From Paramacrobiotus metropolitanus (taxonomy: Eukaryota; Tardigrada; Eutardigrada; Parachela; Macrobiotidae), in contig NW_026570270.1 in assembly GCF_019649055.1 (NCBI RefSeq), positions 682,001 to 746,000 of the forward strand: a DNA stretch of 64,000 nt, given 5' to 3'. The translations under genes and the position numbers were made by a program. The stretch's first letter is position 1. Each line of letters starts with the position of its first letter. A model generated the notes under the pieces. The model saw nothing but the letters and a program-made list of their open reading frames with translations, did no database searches and was not told the DNA's origin. Of the stretch, positions 54,401-64,000 are shown one piece after another.

Positions 54401-54657
54401 ACACAGCGTTGACCAATCAAATGACAGGGACATCCTATATCCGCCAGTGCTCCAATCGTATGGCATGGATTACCGTTGGCCGATGTGGGACGTTCTGCGG
54501 AGAAGGGGCGAAAAAATCCTAGTGTTTCCTTAATCATTGCAAATTCCAAAATGAACAGGTAGAAGAAAAACACTGGATATGAAATTGGTTTTGGTAATAC
54601 ACGAATGAGGATCATGTCTGGAAAAAAGATAGGAGGCGATATATTATTTCGTGTCAT
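51420..54657 (-). CDS. Astacin metalloprotease 2 with mucin-like Ser/Thr linker
   Basis: Ten minus-strand exons: 54144-54657, 53997-54074, 52929-53902, 52645-52705, 52434-52551, 52274-52371, 52082-52180, 51767-52015, 51560-51619, 51420-51466; 765 residues with all phases agreeing. Same plan as astacin 1: hydrophobic N-terminus; EB-like Cys-rich module ([14 protein letters not shown]); Thr-rich linker; propeptide with V-E-G-D at the switch position (Phe replaced by Val); furin site RRKR at 242-245. It differs in the third exon, which adds about 250 residues of Ser/Thr/Pro/Glu repeats ([17 protein letters not shown]-like units) between the furin site and the catalytic domain. Zinc site [15 protein letters not shown] (H616, H620, H626); Met-turn SVMHY (669-673). 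Tail [15 protein letters not shown]. Catalytically complete; the mucin-like stalk should be heavily O-glycosylated. Confidence 0.9.
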
Positions 54658-56386
54658 ACTGTATTATACGCGCTCGGTGCGCTGCGCATAACAATGCTGT
54701 GCACGCTTCAGCGAACACTAGAATGTCGGTGTACAACATTACACACAGAAACTACTCGTATAAAAACGAGTAGAATACTGTATGTTATAGAATACTAAAT
54801 GTGCAAATCTGACAAAGAATTGCTCGTAAATTCATTACTATGTCAAGGCACGTGTGCTCCTGTGGCTGTATAATGAAAGGTCACATTGCTATTCTGAGTT
54901 TGCGACATGTTATGCCGTCTTTGCATTATAATAATTATCCTCTATATAAGATTCATGTACGTCACCGGCACGGTAATATTAGCGTAAACATTTTGTTGCC
55001 TTGACCGTAAGGAAATAAACATTTTACGGTGCGGTAAACAATCAAAACTGACTGCAATTTCATTACACAAAGTTCCGCACGCATTCCGAATTACCGTATA
55101 GCACCGGTACCTGTATTTCGCTAGTCGTTACGCTGACTTGCTTTATCACTTTATTACAGTTACAACGGCCAACCAATTACTTACACTACTCTAGCTTTTA
55201 CAGTTTACACCTTATTGCCACTTCCGTACTTCATGAACTGTATGTTCAGTCAGTATGCATGGAAATAAAATACGATCCCGCGTACAGCATTTATTGACGA
55301 TGAGTGAGCGGTACATTGTACGGGAAGAAAGAGGACGATCAGTCGATCACTGCAGTGTCATGACTCATGAGTCCACAACTGTTACGCTACTGCTGCATAT
55401 TAAAAGAACATTTCTTCCTTTTAAATAATCAAGTCATACATTCCGTATTTTCTTTCGACAGAAAAATCCGAAGCCATATTGAGCTACAATTTACCGGGAT
55501 TTTCCGCTTAACCGGTCCTATTTTCCACTCTAACCCAGTTCCTTACATTTATTTTCAATAAGAGATCATAAAGACGTTAGCAAACCAACAGCAACAGTTC
55601 CATCAACCCTGACCGGAACCACATCACAATCGGCAAAAGTAAGTAACTGAACAATTGGACCTCCACGACCTGTTAAAAAATCGCAAAACAAAAACATCAA
55701 CAAACCGTACAGAACTATCAATGCAAAAATAAACACTATTCAAGAGACTCTTTATTTGGCGATCACATCCGCCAAGCGATTTTCCAAGAACACCACCACT
55801 TCGAGCAGATACTCCCGTTTCGTATTTATGACTTTAAGAGTTATTGCTGTCTAGTTCTACTCCCTTGCACCACATCTTCCACCATGTATTATGCAGTCAG
55901 TAAGCACTAAGAAGACAATCAGTTAAATGCATTCATGTTCCCGACCGTCAAGTCCTGACCGCGGTCCCGCTAGCATCTGTAATACGACTCGTATTACATA
56001 TTACATATACGAGTGGATAATTATATTCTATACCAATGGCCTTGGGCTTGCACAGTTCTACCGGATCAAAATGATGCACTCGTGGGATAGTTCCTCTCCA
56101 AAAAAATCTCGAGGAGAGCACGCAGTATATGAACGCCTAAGCGTAAACTAGAAAATTTAAAACTACTACTGTTTAATAGCTGTACAACACCAGTCGCGCC
56201 ATCGCGGGGTACATTTGCCGGAGCAATTAACCGGTGCTTTCGAGAGGTGTAGTACTTTTCTTCAATGAAATGACATGGAGCCTTTCTAATTTACAGCTTG
56301 CCGGAATTTTCCACTTTAACTGTCTCATTTTACACTCTAACAGCTGGTAAGTACTATCAAGTCTTGAATTCATTTTTTATTCGTAG
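54658..56386. other. Spacer with METTL16 3'-end copies
   Basis: 1.7 kb. Left part is AT-rich promoter-side sequence of astacin 2. From about 55470 it holds a degenerate copy of the METTL16 3' end, and at 56285-56345 a third short copy of the same downstream flank (gccggaattttccacttt). Confidence 0.6.
55470..55850 (-). pseudogene. Degenerate partial copy of the METTL16 3' end
   Basis: 55735-55830 matches 61737-61830, the last codons and stop of METTL16 (tttatttggcgatcac, then ccgccaagcgatttt and aagaacaccaccac). The match continues through the downstream flank: 55560-55660 corresponds to 61590-61690 and 55470-55540 to 61495-61565. Only the last 30 or so codons are present, with substitutions, so this is a dead duplicate. 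Confidence 0.75.
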
Positions 56387-56585
56387 CGAAGTACGGATTT
56401 CAGTGCCAGATCGGATTTCAGTGCCAAAAAGACGCGGAACAGCAAGAAAGTAAAAAAAAAACAGGAGAAGAACGTGGAAGAATCTGCGAAACGGGAACAA
56501 CGGGATGGCGAGGAGGCCGGGAGTCCCACGACGAAAGCACCCGGTCAGGACGATGACGAGGCCAATACCGTACTGTCGAATTGTG
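56387..56585 (+). CDS. Possible isolated exon, Lys/Glu-rich
   Basis: Between a good acceptor (tttttattcgtag) and a donor (ttgtg|gtaaaa) one + frame stays open and reads as charged sequence (KKKQEKNVEESAKREQRD... DDDEANTVLSN), preceded by an imperfect duplicate (cggatttcagtgcca twice). No start or partner exon could be placed. A 40-bp gtaag...tag stretch immediately upstream could be a mini-intron. Function unknown; may be part of a gene broken by the METTL16 copies. Confidence 0.3.
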
Positions 56586-56780
56586 GTAAAATGAGTTTTT
56601 TTTAAGCATACAAGATCCCATCCACGTTTATGCGTTTTTCTAGAAACAGTTCGAGTGTTATCGCTTTGCAATAACAAAATCATTGGATTGCTTATTGAGT
56701 TGCGCCAGCAGTGTTTCCATCAGCGCCGCACTGGCCATCCTATGCAGTTCCGTGGTGCGCGTTCCTGGACAAAACACCTG

Positions 56781-59740
56781 CTACTTTTTCCGGGCACCAG
56801 CAGCTTCCAGTTGGGCAAAATGTTTTTCCCAGAAAATCTTCACCCGCGGAAATAATCTGTCGAGAAGAACCGTGAAAGGCCGCACATACCCATCGGGGTA
56901 GACGATCTCGAGATGCACCTCCACTGGTTCCGTCAAGTTGCTGTCGTCCACATGATGTTTCATAACTAGATCGATATCGAACACCCGCCGGATATCATCC
57001 CGCGTCATTTTCATCACTTCCTTATTGTACACAGGCTTTCCGTCTAGCAGATGAAACTTGTCATGACCGGATCCCACAGGCTCCCCTTTCAGTGCGTTGT
57101 CACACTTTCCGTCAGCGGGGTTGTGGCGCTTCTTTGCTCGGGGAGATGGCATGCGACGAAAGACGTACAGCGTGGCCCAGAAAGGGTTCTTCGATCGGCC
57201 ATCGTAAGAAATATCGATATCTATTACGTACTGAACGGAAGTCTCGGGACCCAAAAAGTTAGAGGCTTGAATGAATTGGACAATAAGGGTTTCGTTAGCA
57301 AATGCCACCTCGAAGGCGACCACGATGTCCGTGGATCCTAGTTCAGGGGCGAATATTACGAACTGCTCGTTCTTTTTGGTGTGGATAATTCCGCATCCCA
57401 AACGGTCTTCGTATTTCCTGTTCGTTTCATGGACCTGAATAAAATCACGCCTCTTCAGCTGTTCCATCACAGCCCCTATCAGCTCTCCAATGGCTATCCC
57501 ATGCACATCGCTGCTGTGAACGACGGCATAAACCCATCCCATGTGCACGGTGATCCGGACCGGCCCCTGATAATCGGCATCGAAGAAGTGCCAATCCGCC
57601 TCCGAATAATCGCCGTACTTGCCCACAGCAAACTGCACATCTCCGCCCAACTCGTTCGCTTCGATCAGCGCCGCTACCTGCTCCAAATCCCGAACCAGTA
57701 CAGGTAGTTTAATCATATCTGCAAACAGAAAAACAGGTTACATAATTATCAAAAGTCAACTGCAACTGCACACCAAAATATTATTAAAATTAAGTAATGA
57801 TGTATAATCATGAGAAATTATGTACATACTAAAAGAATGTCACATCCATATGACGACAGTCAGCAAGCCTGGCAATGCGATATGAGCGCCGAATACACAC
57901 GCACACCTACCTACAGATTCCGTGAGTTCACCGTCGTAGCCGCTAATGAGATGACCAATCGATAATATGGCTACATCCAGCACACCCACAAACTGGAAGA
58001 CAGACAACTGAAACAGGAAAAAACCGTTTAGCTGCAGTGCGCTGACAAAAAACCGCCGAGTGAATGCACGCCTACCGGGCTCCATAAACAGAACAAAAGC
58101 GGCTTCAGCACGTCGTCCAGAGGAACCCGCGATCCGGCAACGACAGACTGTAGGATACTATCCAGATTTTTAACCAAGCCGCGAACATTGCATACTTCCG
58201 CGTCACGCAACTGTTCCAGCGCCGAGAGCGACGCGTCTGACATATCTCCCGGCGCGGCCAGGGTGCCGTAGAAGACTTTCAGCCGCGATCGGCACACCAT
58301 CAGCGCCAGGAGGCAAGCGGAGGACAGCTGTACGCGCTGCCGCATGGACAGTTCGGCGGCGGCGTTGGACAATCGCTCTACTTCTTCCCGCACTGCCTCA
58401 TATTCACCGCGCTTTAGTGCCGCAACGACCACCTCCACGGGATACGTGGCGCTGTCCACATCCACAGTGTCTTCTGAAGAGCCACAAACACAACTTCTGT
58501 GGATGTAGTGCGTACAACTGCATTTTACGCTAACTGAATGCACATATCACGTTCTGATAACTTTTATGTAACCGACTTTGTCGCAGTTGGAGGCTGCGGC
58601 GGAAGAGGTCCACTTTCAACTCCTTCACTGTCTACAAAAAAAACCACAGAAATACGATCGATCGATCAGGTCAGATCGAAGGGAGGACGGGACAGAAAGA
58701 CATACTTCGATAATAAATTTCAGATCCACGAAAATCGAAAAATCGAGCATTCTCGGCAACTGGAAAATGGGCATTTCCGGTGGGCATATGCCGGACATTC
58801 CGCGGACGCGGATGAATTTCGGCGCAAAGGGAGAAGTGCGGGTGGTGGCTCCGCAGAGGGAGCGGCTCCGCAGCGATGGAGCAAGGAAGCCGACAACAGG
58901 CTTCTCTCCTACTTGTCGAGTGACCAGGGAGGGTCCCGTCCGATGCTGACTGCCAGCGGCGACCACCTGCAACGACACTACGATAACGCCTCCATCGGCA
59001 TTTTTCACCACCACAACTGTACTAAATAGAGAATAATACCACATGCGCGTCCTGCTTTCGGTCTTATTGTTTGTCTGCTCATGAATAAACTGAATAATTT
59101 AACCATGGAAAAATTGGCAGAATTTTTGACCGAACGACCGCTGGCAGAATTTTCCAGCAACATTGAATTTTAATAATTTGACATCGGCGTACGTTGTATT
59201 CTTTAATGATTTAACTGAACTCAAATAGTACCGCACCTCCGAAGACGGCGTGCCATCTTTGATGGCGATGCGCTGGCACTTTTCGATGATGTGTGTTTTG
59301 GACGCGCAGTTTTTTAGCAGTTCGTCCTCGCAGTCCACCGCACGGATCTGCAGCCCGGCCCACTTGACCAGAAAAAAAATTATTCATAAGTAAAAGAAAT
59401 CTTGGATAAACCGAGGCTCGAATCTTGAATAAATCTAAATCGAGCAATCACACGCCACGCATAATTACTGCGGTCTCGTAACAGAAAACAAAGACAACGG
59501 GCGTGGCGTCCGGATTACCTGGCGTCCCGACTCGGACTGGGAACGGTGCAACTGTTCAGCGACGTCGCGCAGGGGCTGCTGGACCAACGGGGCGTCGAAG
59601 AGCAGGCCGCCCCCCTCCAGCTTGTGGTGGGCCGGGGCGCCCTGGAGAATGTCAGGTAGAGCCAGTTGGGAGGAGGAGGTACGTAGGAGGGCCTCCTGGC
59701 TGATGTCGGAAGAGGGTTTGGGCAGATGGTTCAAGCGAAT
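56781..59740 (-). CDS. Unrecognised multi-exon gene (5' end incomplete)
   Basis: Six minus-strand exons join in frame: 59519-59740, 59237-59362, 58573-58631, 58076-58496, 57911-58007, 56781-57718, about 620 residues so far. The first listed exon starts in phase 0, so at least one more exon lies upstream (candidates at 59906-59942 and 60118-60178). No signal peptide or membrane segment is evident. The N-terminal part is polar with LEGGGLLFDAPLVQQPLRDVAEQL, the middle is helical (VVVAALKRGEYEAVREEVERL), and the last exon is a 312-codon region rich in beta-type sequence (FAVGKYGDYSEADWHFFDAD... GWVYAVVHSSDVHGIAIGEL) ending basic. I do not recognise the family. Probably intracellular. Exon junctions 3 and 4 rest on splice-site and phase matching only. 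Confidence 0.6.
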
Positions 59741-61754
59741 CTGACTGGGTCCACTGGTGCGGCAGGGGCTGCTGTTAACAGATAACGGCCATCACAGTGC
59801 ATCAACCAATGTTTCGCCGTCGCGTGCCGAGCGCAGCTACTAACTAGCAACTAGCATGCATATTGCGTACAGTACGACTTACATACGAGTATGGTTGTAC
59901 TGTACCTGCGGGCTGCGCTGGATGAAGTCACACAGCGCCAGGCTAAACGCAGGGGAACCCCTCCTCCACGGATCAGTTTAGCGGGGAAGATGCTGCTGTC
60001 AACAGTTAACGACAATCATGAATCAACATTATCAACCAATGGTCCGCCATGGCGTGCCGAGCATAGCTACTAACCAACAAATAGCATTCGTATTTTTCTA
60101 TGGTAGTTCTACTGTACCTTCGTGGAGCGCTGGAAAGAGTCGCGGAGCCGTAGGGCCAGGCACAGCGCAGTCGAACTCCTCCGCTATGAATCATTTTTCT
60201 TGTTGTGCAGATGGCAGAAAGTGGAGAAAAAGTCCAAGGCTGCAAACAGCGCGTGTTGTAATTTACTGCAACTGCAATGGGACGCATGTGCGATTCTACA
60301 CCAGAACATAGCCATAACTGTGCTGTCTTACGGTTTTCCCAGTACGTCAGTGACTTCGGCTACGAGCGTAGTACAGAATTTCAACACCACCAACCACAAA
60401 AACCCTGGGAACAACGTAGCGGACTACTAACGGAAAAACAACTCAGTTACTGCGCGCAGAAATTACTGTGATGCAAAGTCAAACCAAAGCTTCGCAATCA
60501 GTAACTCTTAGTCTTATGTTCCTATAATATACGAAGTACGAAGTCGTTTTCAGAAAATGCAGCTCATAATATTATAAAACAGTTCCAGCCATGCATTTCC
60601 TCAACTACATATGTACGATTCAAGAGTACTCGTACAGTCGTACTCCATGCACGGCACATGCTGTCGGGGTTTATTTAGAAATTTAATTTCTACGCTTTTT
60701 TCCTTCTACATTCTACAAGTACAGTTTGCAACTGCAAGTATCTGTACAGCAAGTATAGCAAACTGTAGGTCTGCCGTCTGCGAGACTGCAACCATCAACC
60801 GATGCATTCTTTCCTACCAGCACTGCCTTACCTGAGGCAATTTTACCCCTTACAATGATTCTCGTAATTGCAGGGAATCCGCGACCATTAAGAAAAGGGA
60901 CAGAAAGTCGATTTTGGCAAGAAAATACTCGTCTTAATACAAATAACAAATTCAAAACCTCAACAGAATTGCACATCTGGACATTTGGAAATGGCCAGTG
61001 GGAATTTGAAACATTAAGTATTGAAAATATTTGAAACTAAAAGCAAATTCACGCTGCCACACCGGGCGGTGCAAACAATCACGTCCCGGAAGTAGCTTTT
61101 TCCACTACGGTACAATATGGGCTTTCTACATACGTTAATTCACATAATGACGGTTTTCTATTCATAGTTTTTCCTAGTAATAAATAATAATACTTAATAT
61201 TATATAGCTATTAAAATTTTATGCTGTAAAACAAAACCTTTCCTCCGGACATCTGTGCCTTTAAAACCGGCATAAATGTCAGGCGGTGCAACTGTTCAAC
61301 GTTCAAGCAACATTCATAAATTTTTCCTGCCCAGCTTTTTCGGCCCATTTATCTATGGTGAAATGTGAAGTGCCTGGATGCAAGTTTGTAATAAGTCATT
61401 TTTGGCGGACTGGGTTTTTAAACAGGACAGTTTTGTCGGCTATACTCGCACTTAGTTTCGGTTATTCGGCATTTTCTTTCAATGGATAAGAGGTGAAGCC
61501 GTGTTGGGCTACAGTTTGCCGGGATTTTCCACTTTGATCTGTCTCGTTTTACACTCGAACAGCTCATACAATAAGGTTTCAATTCATTGAGAGATCAGGA
61601 AAAAGGTAACCAAACCAACAGCAACACTTAATGACTCCCATAACCGGAACCTGACCGGAACCATATCACAATCTGCAAAAGCGACTGAGCAATCAGACCT
61701 CGAATCGTCAACAAGAATTATTAAAACAAAAATAGACACTATTCAAGAGACCCT
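59741..61754. other. Spacer between the unknown gene and METTL16
   Basis: 2 kb. The left third holds a tandem duplicate of about 180 bp (listed separately). The right end (61495-61750) is the METTL16 downstream flank that was copied to 55.5 kb. No other gene is supportable. Confidence 0.5.
59760..60180. repeat. Tandem duplication containing a candidate exon
   Basis: About 59770-59945 and 59995-60180 align, sharing stretches such as cgtgccgagc, gctactaac and tactgtacct. Each copy contains, on -, a short candidate exon ending at the same gtacag donor: 59906-59942 (LALCDFIQRSPQ) and 60118-60178 (CLALRLRDSFQRSTK). Both would start in phase 2 and end in phase 0, feeding the unknown gene at 59740. 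Confidence 0.55.
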
Positions 61755-63992
61755 TTATTTGGCGATCACCTCCGCCAAGCGATTTTTCAAGAACACCACC
61801 ACCTCGTGGAGGTATTCCCGCTTCTCCCCGTCCACCCACTCCAACTCCACCCCATAGCGGAACGCATCCGCCCGCACCAGCAGGAAGAACTGCAGCACAT
61901 ACCCGCCGGCCGCCACCGGTTTCCCGTTCTCCGGGACACTCTCCTCCCCGTCCACCTCCATCCGCTCCTTCTCACGCCGCTTCCGACGCTGACTGCGCCA
62001 CGTCATCTCGGTGGCCGCCACCCGCCACTTGCCGGCGCCTTCCGCCACGACGTACATCTGCAGCTCGGACTGTAAGAGATCCATGACGCGGAGGCAGATG
62101 CTCATCCGGGAGGTCTCCGACTGCGCGCCGAAATCGATGGGGTAGGAGACGGGTTTCTTGAGGGTTTTGAGTGGATGCGGGAGGGGGTGGTCGTCCAGGT
62201 TGAGGCTGGTGGACCACGCCAGACCCCAGCGCATCGTGCGACCTTGGCAGAATTCGGTGGTGGTGAAGGCGAGGTGCTTGGAGTGGAGGAGAGTTTTTAG
62301 CGGCGTCAGGCTGGATTTTTTCCCCAGCATCGAGGTATAGATCCTACAAAGATATCCACAAGTTAGCCAGTTCAGGACACTGCAAATATCCAAGAAATAT
62401 AATACAATAATCAATACAATATAAGTATATAAAAACGTAAATACGTACATAAATACAATAATCAAAACAAAACAGACATGAAAACACGTTCGGAAACCGA
62501 CCACATTTCATGACCCATGTCCATACTCTACTGCGAAGAACGCACTAACAAATGAAAATGAATTGTTATGAAATTCGATTTCTACATTTGAATGGACTTC
62601 AGCCATTATTTCCACATTTTGCTGGGCCTGACGATGACGATATCATTTTTTGTTTAGAGGTAAACAGAAAAAAATATCTACAAATCAAAAATAAAATACG
62701 AAACAAAACCTCTTTAAAACCAAAATCAGAAACCTCATACATTTCTAAGACAGCTTACTTTATTTTATTTTCAAGGAGCAGACTTTCCTCGATCATCTTC
62801 CCGACAAACGCCACTTCCCCGCCCTCCGCCACGGCATCCGATTCAGCTACCGGGTTGGCACTCAATTTCGGCGGTTTGTACGACGCCTTTTCGGTGCGCT
62901 CCGACTGGGATTCGAAGAACGGCGGATTGGACATGCAGAAGGTGAAGTGTCGCCCGGATGACTCTACCGCGGACATTAGCGGCGACTGCTCGTCTCCTTT
63001 CGTCACTACAACCAGCACACCGCTACATAAGATTACAAACCGCTACTAAGACACAAGTTGTAATCAAAACTGAAAACATATCATAACAAAAGTTTGGTGC
63101 TGCATTCTGCTGGCGCATGCGCAGTGAGCGCACATGTTAAAATGCTAGGAATAAAAATTACTGGATCAGCAAAATTTTTTCACGAGGCAGCCTAACATGC
63201 TCCTAATAAAATCTCAATATTATTTGCATTTTATTTCATAGCACTTAAAACAATATCGGTATTTTTTTGCAAAATTATTACTAATCGTAATTAAAACAAA
63301 ATGTAAAAAATTCATTCTTTCATGCTTAAACAACGAAGATTTTACGCAGGGCTTTAGAACATATGGGCAAGAAATAGAATTAAAAATAAGGTCTCAAAAA
63401 AATAAAAATACAGATAATATTCATAACAAAACGATAATAAATAGGTAGGGTTTTTTCTTGGCATGATCACACGATAGATATGGACAGATTGTTACTGATT
63501 GTATCTGTAGTTGTCAATGGTCGTACCTAAAATTTTCTCGGTGAGACCATTTCTTTCCACATTATTTTTGGCAAACTGGTAGGCTTCGTCGTTGGATTCC
63601 GTCGCCACAAAATGCCAGCCATTTTTCCGCGCGCCCAGCAGCGGATAAATACACGACGCACCCGCACCCACATCCAATCCCCAAACCTCCCCCGTCGTCA
63701 ATCCCTGACTCTCCAGCAGATCCTCCACCCACAGAACGTAGTTCAGCCGATTGGGCACGGTGGGGATGAGGTGATTCAACGGCAGATCCACCGATAAACC
63801 AAAGTCCTGGCGCAGCAGCGCGCATGTCAGTGCGCGGAGTGCCGCGGGATTGTCGAAGTTGTAGGAGACGGTGTTGCGCTCCGCATCGATGCTCATGTAC
63901 TCCGCCAGATCCGGATTAGTTGCGGAGAGTTTACGGAAATCCGGCGGGGATTTGTAAATGTTTCGCGGATGCATAAAACGGTTTAACGACAT
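61755..63992 (-). CDS. METTL16: METTL16 N6-adenosine RNA methyltransferase
   Basis: Three minus-strand exons: 63527-63992, 62759-63005, 61755-62343, phases 1 and 2; 433 residues. It starts MSLNRFMHPRNIYKSPPDF, aligning with the known METTL16 N-terminus. The SAM-binding loop is in DVGAGASCIYPLLGA, and the catalytic NPPF motif (M-S-N-P-P-F-F) is at residues 182-185. MLGKKSSLTPLK and EFCQGRTMRWGLAWS follow, both hallmarks of METTL16. The C-terminal third (LQSELQMYVVAEG... to the end) corresponds to the RNA-binding/KA1-like region, shorter than in vertebrates. The family methylates U6 snRNA and SAM-synthetase transcripts in the nucleus. At the exon 1/2 junction I used the acceptor gttgtag at 63006, because the more obvious tatgtag 17 bp upstream breaks the frame. 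The poly(A) hexamer overlaps the stop codon (61754-61759). Confidence 0.93.
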
Positions 63993-64000
63993 CGTGTCAG

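Noticed and set aside
1-64000. CRISPR arrays, operons, ribosomal RNA genes, bacterial terminators
   Set aside because: None seen; the sequence is eukaryotic throughout, with spliceosomal introns in nearly every gene.

Overview
This is a gene-dense, intron-rich animal nuclear segment with no prokaryotic features. Genes are built from many short GT-AG exons with small introns, and their products are metazoan: rhodopsin-like 7TM receptors, astacins, Ly6/uPAR proteins, LDL-receptor class A proteins, a CUB-trypsin and METTL16. Small genome architecture plus tandem families of very divergent orphan receptors suggest an ecdysozoan. My best guess is a tardigrade, but that is an impression and not a demonstrated assignment. 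Gene models were built by hand by joining exons across splice sites and checking phase. Every model called complete stays in frame from ATG to stop.

Left part (1-17 kb): three tandem orphan 7TM genes on + (the first cut by the window edge) share one phase-0 intron inside TM7. In the second gene that intron carries an antisense Ty3/gypsy-type retroelement (gag, then pol, then an integrase tail in a shifted frame), bounded by a 53-bp direct repeat. This moves the terminal exon about 10 kb downstream. 17.3-25.6 kb: a tandem segmental duplication of about 4 kb carries two paralogous secreted three-LDLa genes on -. One copy has a MULE-like insertion in its first intron and the other copy is the empty site. 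26-30 kb: a fourth, more divergent 7TM gene of the same exon layout, then two convergent Ly6/uPAR GPI-protein genes with matching exon phases.

Middle part (31.5-55 kb): a second, unrelated-looking 7TM family of three genes on + with four-exon structures, and two ten-exon astacin genes on -. The pair receptor/astacin at 31.6-36.8 kb is repeated at 49.1-54.7 kb, so it probably duplicated as a block. Between the blocks lie a CUB-plus-trypsin protease gene, a hAT-like MITE, a PIF/Harbinger relic and a third receptor whose intron holds a TA-flanked MITE.

Right part (55-64 kb): an unrecognised multi-exon gene on - preceded by a duplicated candidate exon, and METTL16 on -, whose 3' end has a degenerate second copy about 6 kb away. 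Likely joint biology: secreted and surface proteins (proteases, Ly6, LDLa) and orphan receptors evolving by local duplication, with transposons accumulating in introns and spacers. A functional link between receptors and neighbouring astacins is only inferred from linkage.
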